From: Paraburkholderia ginsengiterrae
GTDB lineage: Bacteria; Pseudomonadota; Gammaproteobacteria; Burkholderiales; Burkholderiaceae
Direction: 5' to 3'
NCBI RefSeq assembly: GCF_001645125.1
Contig: NZ_LXKA01000382.1
Coordinates: 62,001 to 126,000, forward strand
Length of the DNA: 64,000 nt
Of this stretch, positions 26,498 through 35,961 are shown piece by piece. Below the pieces are notes generated by a model, which was given only the letters and a program-made list of their open reading frames with translations, was not told the DNA's origin and did no database searches. The translations under genes were made by a program, and so were the position numbers. Numbering within the stretch: position 1 is the stretch's first letter; every line of letters begins with the position of its first letter.

Positions 26498-26733
26498 CTC
26501 CGCACGCATCCGAACACACGAGCCGGCAATGAAATAGGTCGCGATGCCGCTATTCAGCGGTGGCATAAAAAAGACGCTGGTTGCAACTGGCAAATCAACG
26601 AAAAGAGGCCAGAAAAAAGGCCTATTCGTGAGGCAAGCGCACGCGCGTGATCGATAGAATTTCGTTACGTACCGTCACGCGTTCCGATACCTGTCGGATC
26701 GCTTTCTCACATCGGATTTCCGGTTAATTCAGC

Positions 26734-27450
26734 ATGACACGGCTTGCAAGGCACTACGTCCCAGAACAACCGCAGCACGTTATTTTGCAGGGGCTCACGG
26801 GGCCCGCATTCCTGGACGAAGGAGACTACCTGTACTTCCTCGCCTGCCTGGCAGACGCAGCGCGCGTCGCCGATCTGGCAGTCCACGCGTGGGTACTCAT
26901 GCCTGACGCGATACAGTTACTCGTCACGCCCTCATACGAGTCGAGCGTGGCAATGGCGATGCAGGCGGTCGGCCGTCGCTATGTCGAGACCTTCAACCGT
27001 CGCCACGGACGCCGCGGTACGGTGTGGCGCGGCACGTACTGCGCAACGGTGATCGAACCCGACCGCTATTTCCTGCTTGCGAGCCAGGTCATCGATCATG
27101 CGCCGGTGCGCAACCGGCTGGTGGCAGAGCCGGGAACCTACCCGTGGTCCAGCTACACGCATCACATCGGGCTGCGTGTCGATAGCTTCATCAAGGACCA
27201 TCCCCTTTACCGGGCGCTCGGCAATACGCCCGCCGAGCGTTACCAGGCTTACCGCGATCTGGTCGCCCAGTCCCTCGACGAACTCGAGGTCGATAAACTG
27301 ATTCAGTCGACGCTCAAGGGCTGGGTGCTCGGCAGCGCAGCGTATTGCGAGTGGGCGGCGCAGACAGCCAACCGGCGTTTGATGCCTCTGCTGCTGCGCG
27401 ACCGGACGCCCAAGGTTCGCCCGGCACGCGTCCTCGAACGCGTGGACTAA
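26734..27450 (+). CDS. REP-associated transposase (RAYT) homologue without HUH motif
   Basis: 238 residues of the Y1/REP-transposase fold: N-terminal RLARHYVPEQPQHVILQGL, then HAWVLMPDAIQLLVTP where active family members have M-P-N-H-V-H-L-L, and the C-terminal YPWSSYTHHIG and LKGWVLGSAAYCEW blocks. Both HUH histidines are replaced (Ala59, Gln61), and the helix before APVRN lacks the tyrosines normally found there, so it should not cut DNA. The frame is intact over its whole length, which suggests a maintained DNA- or RNA-binding function instead of recent decay. No REP repeats are seen beside it. Confidence 0.82.
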   Translation: MTRLARHYVPEQPQHVILQGLTGPAFLDEGDYLYFLACLADAARVADLAVHAWVLMPDAIQLLVTPSYESSVAMAMQAVGRRYVETFNRRHGRRGTVWRGTYCATVIEPDRYFLLASQVIDHAPVRNRLVAEPGTYPWSSYTHHIGLRVDSFIKDHPLYRALGNTPAERYQAYRDLVAQSLDELEVDKLIQSTLKGWVLGSAAYCEWAAQTANRRLMPLLLRDRTPKVRPARVLERVD

Positions 27451-27699
27451 TCAAAAGAAAACAGGCAACGAAACGTTGCCAGTGCTTCTCTGCCGGTCCC
27501 ACGAGATACTGCTCGTCCGTGACCGGCTCGGGCTATTTGACATTTTTGCCAATCAAGGCTTTTAGGCTGTATCCTTCGCCACGGAATCCAGGCGCGGCGC
27601 ACACACGCGGCAGCTTTGGAATCAACGCGTTTGGGGTTCGGTCGTTCTGGCGATAGTCATTTGATTCCCTTCTTTTTCTTGTCCCGAGGCGATGCCACT

Positions 27700-28461
27700 A
27701 TGAAAAAAATCATTCTCACACTGGTCACCTCGGTGGCCGCCTTTGCTTTGTGCTCTGCCGGGGTGCAGGCACAAGACCGCGAACTGGTCGTGGCATCGAG
27801 TGCCACCTACACACCGTTCGCGTTCGAGAACAAGGACAAGCAGATCGTCGGCTTTGACATCGACATCATCAATGCCATCGCGAAGCAGCAGCACCTGAAA
27901 CTGCGTGTCGTGAATACGCCGTTCAGCAGCATCTTTGCGTCGCTCAACAATGGCGACGTCGACCTGGTGATCTCGGGCGTCACCATCAACGACAAGCGCA
28001 AGCAGAGTTTTGACTTCTCGGCACCGTATTTCGATGCGCGCCAATTGATTGCCGTGCCGAAGAGCAGCCCGGTGAAGTCGCTGAAGGATCTGGACGGCAA
28101 GAAGGTGTCGGTGGTCAGCGGCTCCACGGCCGACGATGTCATGAGCCGTGAAGTGGGCAAGACCAATCCCAACATCCGCCGTTTTGAGAGCACGCCGCTC
28201 ATCATCTCCGAGCTGGCTTCGGGCGGCGTGGATGCGGCAATCGGCGACAACGGTGTCATCGCCTACCGGGTATCGCAGAATCCCGGCCTCAAGACTGTGG
28301 AAGACGCGAACTTCCCCAAGGAATACTACGGCATCGTCGTGCGCAAAGGCGACAAGGCCTTGCTGGAGAAGATCGACGCTGGTCTCGCTGCAATCCGTGC
28401 CGACGGCAGCTATAACGTGATCTACAAGAAGTGGTTCAATCAGGACTACAAGTCGCAGTAA
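27700..28461 (+). CDS. Amino-acid ABC transporter substrate-binding protein
   Basis: 253 residues. Signal peptide MKKIILTLVTSVAAFALCSAGVQAQ; mature protein RELVVASSATYTPFAFENKDKQIVGFDIDIINAIAKQQ and NNGDVDLVISGVTINDKRKQSFDFSAPYFDARQL are classic family 3 segments, closest to glutamine/basic amino-acid binding proteins. The longer frame from 27616 was rejected because only ATG 27700, behind CGAGGCG, exposes the signal. It is followed by a terminator-like hairpin and then the permease gene, the usual arrangement for overproducing the binding protein. Confidence 0.9.
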   Translation: MKKIILTLVTSVAAFALCSAGVQAQDRELVVASSATYTPFAFENKDKQIVGFDIDIINAIAKQQHLKLRVVNTPFSSIFASLNNGDVDLVISGVTINDKRKQSFDFSAPYFDARQLIAVPKSSPVKSLKDLDGKKVSVVSGSTADDVMSREVGKTNPNIRRFESTPLIISELASGGVDAAIGDNGVIAYRVSQNPGLKTVEDANFPKEYYGIVVRKGDKALLEKIDAGLAAIRADGSYNVIYKKWFNQDYKSQ

Positions 28462-28528
28462 TGGTGTGATACGGCCGCGCGCGCAGGAACTGGCGACCTG
28501 GCGCGGGCCGCGGCGCAAACAAGCCCCT

Positions 28529-28556
28529 GGCCGCACTGCGGCCCTTTCGTTGTTTT
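28529..28556 (+). terminator. Intercistronic hairpin and T-rich tail between binding protein and permease
   Basis: GGCCGC (28529-28534) and GCGGCC (28538-28543) enclose ACT and are followed by a T-rich run to 28556. It probably acts as a partial terminator or 3-prime stabiliser that lowers permease expression relative to the binding protein. Confidence 0.6.
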
Positions 28557-28565
28557 AAAGCGAGC

Positions 28566-29348
28566 ATGGAAGACAGCAATCCGATCTTGTGGTTCGGGTG
28601 GTTCCGCCCGGACATCCTGGTGGAATACAAGCAACTGTTCTGGCAAGGAGCGCTGGTCACCGTCGGCACGACCGTGGTCTGTGTGCTGATGGGCTGCGCG
28701 CTGGGCCTGCTGTTGGCGCTGGCGCGCCTTGCCGAGACGAGACATCAGCCGTGGCGTGCGGTGTGCCAATACCTGCTGCGCTGGCCGTCGACCGCCTATG
28801 TGAGCTTTTTTCGCGGCACACCGTTGTTCGTGCAGATTTTGCTGATTCATTTTGCGGTGATGCCGGTGTTCATCCATCCGGTGAACGGGCTTTTGATCAG
28901 CGGTGACCTGGCTCGCACACTGAAGCAGGAGCACGGAGCGCTGATCTCGGGCGTGGTGGCGCTGACGCTGAACTCCAGCGCGTATATCTCGGAAGTGTTT
29001 CGCGCCGGCATCCAGTCGATTGCGAGCGGGCAGAAGCAGGCGGGCCTGTCGCTGGGCATGACGCATGCACAGATGATGCGTTATGTGGTGATCCCGCAAG
29101 CGTTCCGGCGCATGCTGCCGCCGCTCGGCAACAACATGATTGCGCTGCTCAAGGACACGTCGTTGGTCTCGGCGATCGGGCTCGGTGAGATGGCCTACGC
29201 CGCGCGCACCGTAGCCGGCGCTTATGGCCGCTACTGGGAGCCTTACCTCGCCATCGCCGCAGCGTACTGGCTGATGACGTTCGCGCTGACCATCGGCCTG
29301 CACAAGCTGGAGCATTACCTGGCACGAACGGATCGCGTCGCTCACTGA
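28566..29348 (+). CDS. Amino-acid ABC transporter permease
   Basis: 260 residues, HisM/GlnP-type inner-membrane subunit. The first segment FWQGALVTVGTTVVCVLMGCALGLLLAL, the periplasmic FRGTPLFVQILL, and the EAA-like loop IASGQKQAGLSLGMTHAQMMRYVVIPQAFRRMLPPLGN are diagnostic. An unusually long insert (about 95-130) lies between the FRGTPL segment and ALISGVVALTLNSSAYISEVFRAGI, as in several Burkholderia permeases. The matching ATPase gene is absent: after the stop only a 14-codon frame occurs before the convergent TadG gene. An ATPase encoded elsewhere must energise it. Confidence 0.9.
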   Translation: MEDSNPILWFGWFRPDILVEYKQLFWQGALVTVGTTVVCVLMGCALGLLLALARLAETRHQPWRAVCQYLLRWPSTAYVSFFRGTPLFVQILLIHFAVMPVFIHPVNGLLISGDLARTLKQEHGALISGVVALTLNSSAYISEVFRAGIQSIASGQKQAGLSLGMTHAQMMRYVVIPQAFRRMLPPLGNNMIALLKDTSLVSAIGLGEMAYAARTVAGAYGRYWEPYLAIAAAYWLMTFALTIGLHKLEHYLARTDRVAH

Positions 29349-29432
29349 CAGCGGAAGAGCAGACGGCACCGGAAAGCCGCGGAGACACACCGCCATGCCC
29401 CATCAGATCACCCTCGGTCTTTCACCCTCACG

Positions 29433-30641
29433 TCACTGAACTAATTTGGGTGGCATATAGCCGCCATAGTATGTGCTTCCGCCGCCCGAACCGGTAACAG
29501 TGCATTTGGATTGCTGGGACGACGGCATAGTGGAGAGACTCTCCATCTGCACGTAGACGTCGGCATTGGAGCCCTTTCCGGGCGACTTAAGTATATGCAG
29601 GCAGGCAAATGCCTGAACGGTCTGGTCGGTGCCTGGGGTTACGTCGGTCACGACGGGCACCATCACGTAGGCACACGCGCCGTTGCCGTTCAGATCACTA
29701 CATGCATCCGTAAGGCCGAAAAGATTGCTCTTCGTGCCATTCTCAACCCATATCTGTTGTCCGGTGGTCACGGAAGGGGCACCACTCGACACCCCATTGG
29801 TTATGTTCGTGATGACATCCTGGTTGTTTTTATCGCTGTTATCTTTTGGCGCAGACAGCGGCGTCCATTCTCCGCCTTGGCAACTGCTATTGGTGGAGGT
29901 GTGGTAGACCGATTGAATCTGGAAGACATACGGCTGCCCCGCTGTTTGGGGGTAGTCGGAGTATGTGCTGTTGACTCCCGAAGTGGGTGACAAATCCGGT
30001 GAGTTACTAGCGGTATTCCAGAACTGTTTATAAAGGCACTGCGATATGGCGAGAGGGAACAGATTATTTGCGCTTGCAGTGGACCCGGGCGTGGCGACGG
30101 CTGCGGTCGCTGTCGCGCTGATTGGCATCGACGATATCCCAATCACGGGTGCCAATAGGAGCTTCAAAGGTCCACCGTTGTGCGTATCCGCAAGGCTCAC
30201 GGTCACCTGGACAGCGGGAAAGTCGTATTGTCCGGGTGTGATGGTCGTCGCTTGCATGCCAGCCGGTGATCCCTGCACGTTCCAGTATCCCACTTGAATC
30301 TGTTGCGCAGTTTTCAGGGCTGCGCCATTCGCATAATTGCCTGTGATGGTAGTGCCTACAGTCGATTGTGCTGCGCTGTCCGCTGAATTCCACTTGCCAG
30401 CGGGTGCGGCCGTTCCGGGTGCGGCGACCAGGCCGGTAAGTTGGTTAACACCGGCAAGTGCAGCGGCGTCGGCAGCGTTCTGCAATTCATTGCGGACAAC
30501 CAGAGCGCGTCCAATGTCGATTGCGAGCGCCGCAAAGCCGAGCAGGACGACAAGAAACAGCGCCACCTGGATCGCAACCACACCGTGTTGATGTTTCCGC
30601 GCCTGGCGGCGAAGGGCTTGAGTGTGAGGATTCGCGTTCAT
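29433..30641 (-). CDS. TadG-like pilus assembly protein
   Basis: 402 residues. The N-terminal QHGVVAIQVALFLVVLLGFAALAIDIGRALVVRNELQNAADAAALAG is the TadG/TadE-type membrane anchor with the D-x-G-x-x-x-x-x-x-x-x-Q-x-A-A-D-A-A-A-L motif. The remaining about 340 residues are a low-charge, Ser/Thr/Gly-rich extracytoplasmic region with four or more cysteines (for instance SQCLYK, NSSCQGG, DACSDLNGNGACAY) and no visible von Willebrand A motif. Start ATG 30641 has AAGGAAG upstream. With the TadE-like gene 47 bp upstream it forms a minor-pilin pair; no other tad genes are in the window. Confidence 0.85.
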   Translation of the reverse strand: MNANPHTQALRRQARKHQHGVVAIQVALFLVVLLGFAALAIDIGRALVVRNELQNAADAAALAGVNQLTGLVAAPGTAAPAGKWNSADSAAQSTVGTTITGNYANGAALKTAQQIQVGYWNVQGSPAGMQATTITPGQYDFPAVQVTVSLADTHNGGPLKLLLAPVIGISSMPISATATAAVATPGSTASANNLFPLAISQCLYKQFWNTASNSPDLSPTSGVNSTYSDYPQTAGQPYVFQIQSVYHTSTNSSCQGGEWTPLSAPKDNSDKNNQDVITNITNGVSSGAPSVTTGQQIWVENGTKSNLFGLTDACSDLNGNGACAYVMVPVVTDVTPGTDQTVQAFACLHILKSPGKGSNADVYVQMESLSTMPSSQQSKCTVTGSGGGSTYYGGYMPPKLVQ

Positions 30642-30688
30642 TTTTTCTTCCTTGCTTTATGGATTCGCATGCGATGCAAAGGCAAGGA

Positions 30689-31288
30689 TCACTCGCAATT
30701 CATTGTCGTGGACGCAGTCAGGGTGAGCGCATTCTTGGCGAAACTGGCGAGCGGGTTGAGTTGGGTACCCTCAACAACTCCGCTGCCTATCGCCAGGCCA
30801 GTGAACGGATAACTCACCGTCACGGTGAGTGGCGTGCCGGTGCCCGTGCATCCTGTCGTCGGGCTAACGGTAGCGGACGGAGTCCCGCTTCCACCGAACG
30901 TAATCAGGTTCTTCGCCAGATTGTTCGTGGCAGTACTCACAATCGCAGAGGAAGCCGGATACGGCATGCTGTACACAACACCCTGTCTCGTTGCTTCACG
31001 GCTGGCATTGGTGATGACTGCCTTGTCATAGAGCATGACGCTGAATTCGATGATTCCGAAGAGCAGTAAAAGAAGCAGGGGCAAGACGAGGCCGAACTCG
31101 ACAACCGCTGTCCCGGATTGACGTCGCGCACCAATCCTGATTCCGGACACGGATCGCCGCCCGGCGGTCCGCTGAGATGGATATGTATTTGATTGATGAT
31201 GGTCGTGGTGCCACGAAGGGCCGGAGAAATGCTGTGATGTCTCCGTCGGTGCGGTATTGGTCGCGCTCCTGCACGCAAATGTTCTCAT
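30689..31288 (-). CDS. TadE-like minor pilin
   Basis: 199 residues in the frame shown. The core RQSGTAVVEFGLVLPLLLLLLFGIIEFSVMLYDKAVITNASREATRQGVVY is the TadE domain with the conserved Glu after G-x-x-x-V and a single membrane helix; the distal part has two cysteines (TGC, MNCE). ATG 31288 has a good GGGGAA ribosome site but gives a 55-residue histidine-rich leader; GTG 31150 would give a protein of the more usual 150 residues. It precedes the TadG-like gene and the two are likely co-transcribed. Confidence 0.8.
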   Translation of the reverse strand: MRTFACRSATNTAPTETSQHFSGPSWHHDHHQSNTYPSQRTAGRRSVSGIRIGARRQSGTAVVEFGLVLPLLLLLLFGIIEFSVMLYDKAVITNASREATRQGVVYSMPYPASSAIVSTATNNLAKNLITFGGSGTPSATVSPTTGCTGTGTPLTVTVSYPFTGLAIGSGVVEGTQLNPLASFAKNALTLTASTTMNCE

Positions 31289-31964
31289 CGGATTCCCCGT
31301 CGATCATGTTTTTGGATGGGGTCTTGTTCCTATGAGCAGCCCCATTCATCGATGCCCGTCTCTCTCGCGTGACCATCTGCGATGCACGGACTATGCCAGC
31401 ATCGAAAAATCAAGGCTTCGCGCAGAAGCCAACATCGGCGAATGGCGTTATTTGATGAGAACCGACCAAATATGGTTCAGATCTGCAACGTCGTTCGCCT
31501 TGCCGTAATGGTCGGTGCAGACTTGGCTTGCTCACTTTGCCGTGTCTCTCGTCGTTGAGCTTGCCGCCACTATTTGTTCCAGCCTTGTCGCGTACAAGCC
31601 GAGCATCCGAGCCGCCACCCGTCAATGTGAGAGTGCGCCAATCGACTGCGCACAAGAGAAGGTCAATTCGCTGATTTGGATCGAATGCCTCACATTTGAG
31701 ACATTGCGAATGCAAAGCTATTGATCAACACTCCAAAGCATGGAGGTGAAAATGATTAGGTATCCGATTTGAAATACTTGGAACGCCAGCGCGCGAAGAC
31801 ACGCTACAGGCACTTTGCAGACGTGGCGGCGGATGTAGTGCGGCGATACAGGAGTTCGAGGATCGGCGTCATCGGCGGGGTGGCCGCGCAGGAAGTGTGG
31901 CCGATGCCTGCGAATCGTTGCGTGGGGTAGCCAACATATGTGACGAAGTTCTCCTGAACGGAAA
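31289..31964. other. Gene-poor region between TadE and LysR genes
   Basis: 676 bp, somewhat AT-richer than the surroundings. It must hold the tad pair promoter near 31300. Short frames on both strands lack ribosome sites and family motifs; I see no RNA gene or repeat. Confidence 0.4.
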
Positions 31965-32837
31965 TCAGACGAGTGCCAGAAAGTTGCGCACCACAGCTGA
32001 AGGATCGTCACGTCGGGAGGCCAAAGCGAGCTTGGCGCGCAGCCCGCGCGCCACCAGCTGCCGATACACGACCCCGGCAACACGCACCTGCGTGATGGCT
32101 TCCGGGACGATAGATATACCCATGCCTGCCGCTACGAGGGTAAGTGTCGATGCGATCTGCGGAGCGGGTTGCGCCATTTCCGGTTCGAAACCGGCTGCCG
32201 CACAGGCGGCGACGATGTCGTCGAAGAGCCCGCTACCCGCTTCTCGCGGCACTTGCACGAAGGGCTCATCGGCAAGCTCCGATAACGCAATCCGCTTCCT
32301 GGGTGCGAGCGGATGAGCGGTGGGCAACGCCACCAGCATCGGCTCATCGCGCCAGTCCTGCTGCTGCACGGTCTCGGCGACGCGGCGTTTTGGCCGAACG
32401 ATGGCGACATCGAGCTGCCCCGCTTCGAGATCGTCCAGGAGGACGCCTGAGGTCGCTTCGTACAACGTCAATTCGGCATCGGGGTAAGCTCCCCGGAATT
32501 TGCGAATCAGCGCCGACACATGTTCGTTGAAGGCCGCCGTACCGGTGAATCCCACCCGCAAGTGCCCGGTCTCGCCGCGCGCCGCACGTTTTGCCGCACG
32601 TGATGCGCGCTCTGCGTCGGCCAAAACGCGGCGAGCTTCATCCGCGAACACCTGTCCTGCCACGGTGAGCTCAGCGCCCCGCGCGGTACGTTTGAACAGC
32701 TCGACGTCGAGTTCCCTTTCCAGCGCCTTCACCTGCTGGCTAAGCGGCGGCTGGCCAATGCCGAGCACATCGGCGGCCTTCGTGAAGTTTGCTGCGTCGG
32801 CCACAGCCAGGAAATAGCGCAGATGCCGGAGTTCCAT
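31965..32837 (-). CDS. LysR-family regulator, CatM/BenM-like group
   Basis: 290 residues from ATG 32837, chosen because MELRHLRYFLAVADAANFTKAADVLGIGQPPLSQQVKALERELDVELF is the canonical start and GAGGA lies just upstream; a frame extension to 32867 adds ten residues. The P-P-L-S-Q-Q HTH wording is that of the CatM/BenM/AlsR group that controls aromatic and related catabolism. The effector domain begins near TGHLRVGFTGTAAFN. It is divergent from the MFS gene at 32983, its likely target. Confidence 0.9.
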   Translation of the reverse strand: MELRHLRYFLAVADAANFTKAADVLGIGQPPLSQQVKALERELDVELFKRTARGAELTVAGQVFADEARRVLADAERASRAAKRAARGETGHLRVGFTGTAAFNEHVSALIRKFRGAYPDAELTLYEATSGVLLDDLEAGQLDVAIVRPKRRVAETVQQQDWRDEPMLVALPTAHPLAPRKRIALSELADEPFVQVPREAGSGLFDDIVAACAAAGFEPEMAQPAPQIASTLTLVAAGMGISIVPEAITQVRVAGVVYRQLVARGLRAKLALASRRDDPSAVVRNFLALV

Positions 32838-32982
32838 ATCCTCGTTCCTTTTAGGGGGCGACGGCATCAGCCGACAGTAAGCCAGTGCTAAAACATATCG
32901 CTCGCGTTGGTTTCATATATTGGACATATGGACGAAGATTGGCAAGAATGAAGTCAGTTCCATCATTGAATCGAGTACGACC

Positions 32983-34230
32983 ATGTCTTCCGTCTGCCAG
33001 TCAGCCACGCTCGAGCGGCCTGACGCGAAAGCGACGCTTCCATCTGGCGTGTCCCCCGGCTCCGCCGTTTACCGGCGTATCGCATTCGCGCTCTTTCTTG
33101 CCGGCTTCGCGACCTTCTCGCTGCTTTACTGTGTGCAGCCGTTGCTGCCAGCTTTCACGCGGGAGTTTCATATTGGCGCGGCAGCCAGTTCGCTTTCACT
33201 GTCTTTGTCGACCGGGTTTCTGGCGGTATCCATTCTGTGTGCGGGGGCACTCTCTGAGCGTGTAGGGCGGCGCGGACTCATGTTTGCGTCAATGACCTGC
33301 GCGGCGCTCTTCAACATGCTGGCCGCCGGTGCGTCGAGTTGGGACGTCATGCTGGTGTGGCGTGCGTTTGAAGGGTTTTCGCTCGGCGGCGTGCCTGCCG
33401 TTGCCATGGCGTACCTTGCCGAGGAAATCGCAACGGAAGGGCTGGGGTTTTCGATGGGGCTCTATGTCGGTGGGACGGCCTTTGGGGGCATGGTCGGCCG
33501 AATCGGAATGAGCGCTCTGGAAGAGTGGTTCTCATGGCGCACGGCGATGCTGACGATCGGCGTGATCGACCTCCTTGCTGCCATCGCATTCGTGATGCTG
33601 CTGCCGACATCGCGGCGCTTCATCAAGCGCACCGACTTGACGCTTCGGCACCATCTGCAGATGTGGAAAGCGCAGTTGCTGCACAACCGTTTGCCTTCCG
33701 TTTTTGCAATTGGCTTTCTCGTCATGGGTGCGTTCGTCACGGTGTACAACTACGCCGGATTTCGGCTGACAGCGCCGCCGTTCAATCTGAGCTCGACGGC
33801 ATGCGGTCTGATCTTTGGGGCCTATCTGTTCGGTATGGTGTCGTCGTCGACTGCGGGGGCGCTTGCGGACAAGCTCGGGCGAGCACCTGTTCTCGTGAGT
33901 GGTCTCCTGCTGTTCGCAGTCGGCCTCGCATTGACGCTTTCGCTCTCGCTAACTTTGGTTATCGTCGGTATCGTGCTCGTCACCATCGGTTTTTTCGTGA
34001 CCCACTCGGTGGCGAGCGGATGGGTTGGGCACCTGGCAGGCCCGGCGAAAGGTCATGCGGCTTCGCTCTATCTGCTCGCGTACTACGTCGGCTCCAGCGT
34101 GCTCGGGTCTCTGGGAGGCTCGTTCTGGCAGCACGGAGCGTGGCCGGCGGTCGCGTCGTACGTTGCGGTGCTGCTTGTGCTGTGCCTAGTGGTTGCGCTA
34201 AACGTAGTTCGCAAGCGCGCCGTTGTTTGA
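32983..34230 (+). CDS. MFS transporter, YnfM/arabinose-efflux type
   Basis: 415 residues from ATG 32983; a TTG-started frame from 32920 is possible but has no ribosome site. Twelve membrane segments are predicted. Loop 2-3 has SERVGRRGLMFASM (motif A), TM4 begins WRAFEGFSLGGVPAVAMAYLAEEI, typical of YnfM-like exporters and of the group often annotated as inner-membrane transport protein YnfM. The substrate is unknown; control by the divergent LysR protein suggests efflux of an aromatic or metabolic acid. Confidence 0.87.
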   Translation: MSSVCQSATLERPDAKATLPSGVSPGSAVYRRIAFALFLAGFATFSLLYCVQPLLPAFTREFHIGAAASSLSLSLSTGFLAVSILCAGALSERVGRRGLMFASMTCAALFNMLAAGASSWDVMLVWRAFEGFSLGGVPAVAMAYLAEEIATEGLGFSMGLYVGGTAFGGMVGRIGMSALEEWFSWRTAMLTIGVIDLLAAIAFVMLLPTSRRFIKRTDLTLRHHLQMWKAQLLHNRLPSVFAIGFLVMGAFVTVYNYAGFRLTAPPFNLSSTACGLIFGAYLFGMVSSSTAGALADKLGRAPVLVSGLLLFAVGLALTLSLSLTLVIVGIVLVTIGFFVTHSVASGWVGHLAGPAKGHAASLYLLAYYVGSSVLGSLGGSFWQHGAWPAVASYVAVLLVLCLVVALNVVRKRAVV

Positions 34231-34367
34231 TCCTGCCGACGTTGCTGTCTAGCTGGACGACCTTAACCGTTTGCTCAATCGGAAGGCCGTTTTTCTCAAT
34301 CGCCTTGGGGCAAATAAGCCTTGGCCGGACTCTGTATCGTTGAGTCCTTGCCGCCAGGTTCCTCCCC

Positions 34368-35318
34368 TTACTCCTCAAACCCCACCCCGCCGCGACGTCT
34401 CAACTGCGAGACGTCGCGAAGCGGCGGCGCGCCGAAGAGCCGGCTATATTCGCGGCTGAACTGCGAAGGGCTGTCATACCCCACCCGGATCGCCACCGAC
34501 CCGACATCTGCGGTATGCCGCAGCAGCAATCTGCGCGCCTCGTGCAGCCGCAGTTGCTTCTGATACTGAAGCGGAGTCAGCGTCGTCACATTCTTGAAGT
34601 GATGATGGAGCGACGACACGCTCATATTCACCGCCTGCGCCAGCGTCTCCACCCGCAAAAGCTCCGTGTAATGCGTCTGGATCCACTCGATCGCCCGCGC
34701 GATCCGGTATGTCTGGCTGCCGTTCACCGCGACGTGCCGCAACCGTTTTCCCTGCTCGCTCGTCATCAGGCGATACAGCAATTCCTTTTCGATGAGCGGT
34801 GCGAGGATGGGAATGTCACCCGGAGTATCGAGCAATCTTACGAGCCGTAGTGCGGCGTCGAAAACCGACGCCGACAGCGTGCCCACGGTAATGCCTTCTC
34901 CCGCCGATGCGGCATCCGGTTCGGGCAGGCGCAGCTGCGTTGCCAGTTCGACGATTCGCTGCGGATCGAGCGAGAGCTTCACACACAGATACGGCGCGTC
35001 GGGAGACGCCCGCGTCACTTGCGACATCACCGGCAGATCGACGGATGTCACGAGGCAATGCTTGTGATCGTAAACGTACGCCTGCCCCGCAACCATGACC
35101 CGCTTGGCGCCCTGCGCCGCGAACACGAAGGCGGCGCTCGACACGCCGCAGCCGAGATCCACGGGCTGCGAGTAGCGATAGAACGTCAGCGACGGGATCG
35201 CCGTTTGATGCGCGCCGTCAGTCGGCGCGAAGCGGCTGATGAGCGCGGCAAGTTCGCACCGTGCCGCTTCGCGCGCTACCGAAGGATCGAGCTGGGAGGG
35301 GAGCTGTTTCATGTGCAT
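34368..35318 (-). CDS. AraC-family regulator with AraC_N domain
   Basis: 316 residues from ATG 35318 (GGAT a few bases upstream; further in-frame codons reach 35393). The N-terminal cupin-like AraC_N domain covers about 60-200 ([28 protein letters not shown]). Two HTH motifs are at the C-terminus: [46 protein letters not shown] and [28 protein letters not shown]. This is the group commonly divergent from aldehyde reductases and oxidoreductases; here it faces the IorA/IorB-like genes, 179 bp away, and is their likely activator. Confidence 0.9.
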   Translation of the reverse strand: MHMKQLPSQLDPSVAREAARCELAALISRFAPTDGAHQTAIPSLTFYRYSQPVDLGCGVSSAAFVFAAQGAKRVMVAGQAYVYDHKHCLVTSVDLPVMSQVTRASPDAPYLCVKLSLDPQRIVELATQLRLPEPDAASAGEGITVGTLSASVFDAALRLVRLLDTPGDIPILAPLIEKELLYRLMTSEQGKRLRHVAVNGSQTYRIARAIEWIQTHYTELLRVETLAQAVNMSVSSLHHHFKNVTTLTPLQYQKQLRLHEARRLLLRHTADVGSVAIRVGYDSPSQFSREYSRLFGAPPLRDVSQLRRRGGVGFEE

Positions 35319-35497
35319 GGCAATCCGGGGATGGAATCGAGCATACCCAACCGCTGCGGGGCAAGCATGGCCGGCCTGGTGAATTTGCAGCATTGTTCAA
35401 TATTTTTGCAGGATTGTGTAATCACAACAGCCGGCGCTCGGTCACACTGCCGCCTACACCCGGATTCACGTCCGGGCTTTCCCTACGGAGAGGTTTC

Positions 35498-35959
35498 ATG
35501 TCTACATCGTTTGTCCTGAACGGCAAGAACGTTACGGTCGATGCCGATCCCACCATGCCGCTTCTGTGGGCCATCCGCGAGAACGCGGGCCTGCACGGCA
35601 CCAAGTTCGGCTGCGGCATGGCGCAATGCGGCGCCTGCACGGTTCATCTGGAAGGCGAAGCCACCCGCTCGTGTGTGCTGCCGCTCGCCGCGGTCGCCGG
35701 CAAGCAAATCACGACCATCGAAGGTATTGAAAGCCGGCCCGCGAAAGCCATTCAGGCCGCATGGGTCAAACTGCAGGTGCCGCAGTGCGGGTACTGTCAG
35801 TCCGGGCAGATCATGTCCGCGACAGCCTTGCTCGAACATAACGCCACGCCCACCGACGCCGACATCGACGCCGCGATGAACGGCAATATCTGCCGCTGTG
35901 CGACCTACACCCGCATTCGCGCGGCCATTCACGAAGCCGCTGCCACGCTGAAGGCCTGA
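35498..35959 (+). CDS. (2Fe-2S) subunit of a Mo-hydroxylase (isoquinoline 1-oxidoreductase alpha type)
   Basis: 153 residues with both [2Fe-2S] clusters: plant ferredoxin-type Cys39, Cys44, Cys47 and Cys59 ([11 protein letters not shown] ... RSC), and the xanthine-oxidase type Cys97, Cys100, Cys132 and Cys134 (QCGYCQSGQ ... NICRC). It relays electrons from the molybdenum subunit encoded directly behind it. ATG 35498 follows a CGGAGAGG ribosome site. The two-subunit arrangement without FAD subunit is that of isoquinoline oxidoreductase and periplasmic aldehyde oxidoreductases; a cytochrome acceptor would be expected elsewhere. Confidence 0.92.
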   Translation: MSTSFVLNGKNVTVDADPTMPLLWAIRENAGLHGTKFGCGMAQCGACTVHLEGEATRSCVLPLAAVAGKQITTIEGIESRPAKAIQAAWVKLQVPQCGYCQSGQIMSATALLEHNATPTDADIDAAMNGNICRCATYTRIRAAIHEAAATLKA

Positions 35960-35961
35960 CC

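Noticed and set aside
26498-26733. REP-like palindromes beside the RAYT homologue
   Set aside because: Only a short AGGCC/GGCCT repeat around an A-rich loop (26606-26623) is present; it is not repeated on the other side.
29349-29432. Start of an ATPase gene after the amino-acid permease
   Set aside because: Only a 14-codon frame exists before the stop of the convergent TadG gene; no Walker motif.
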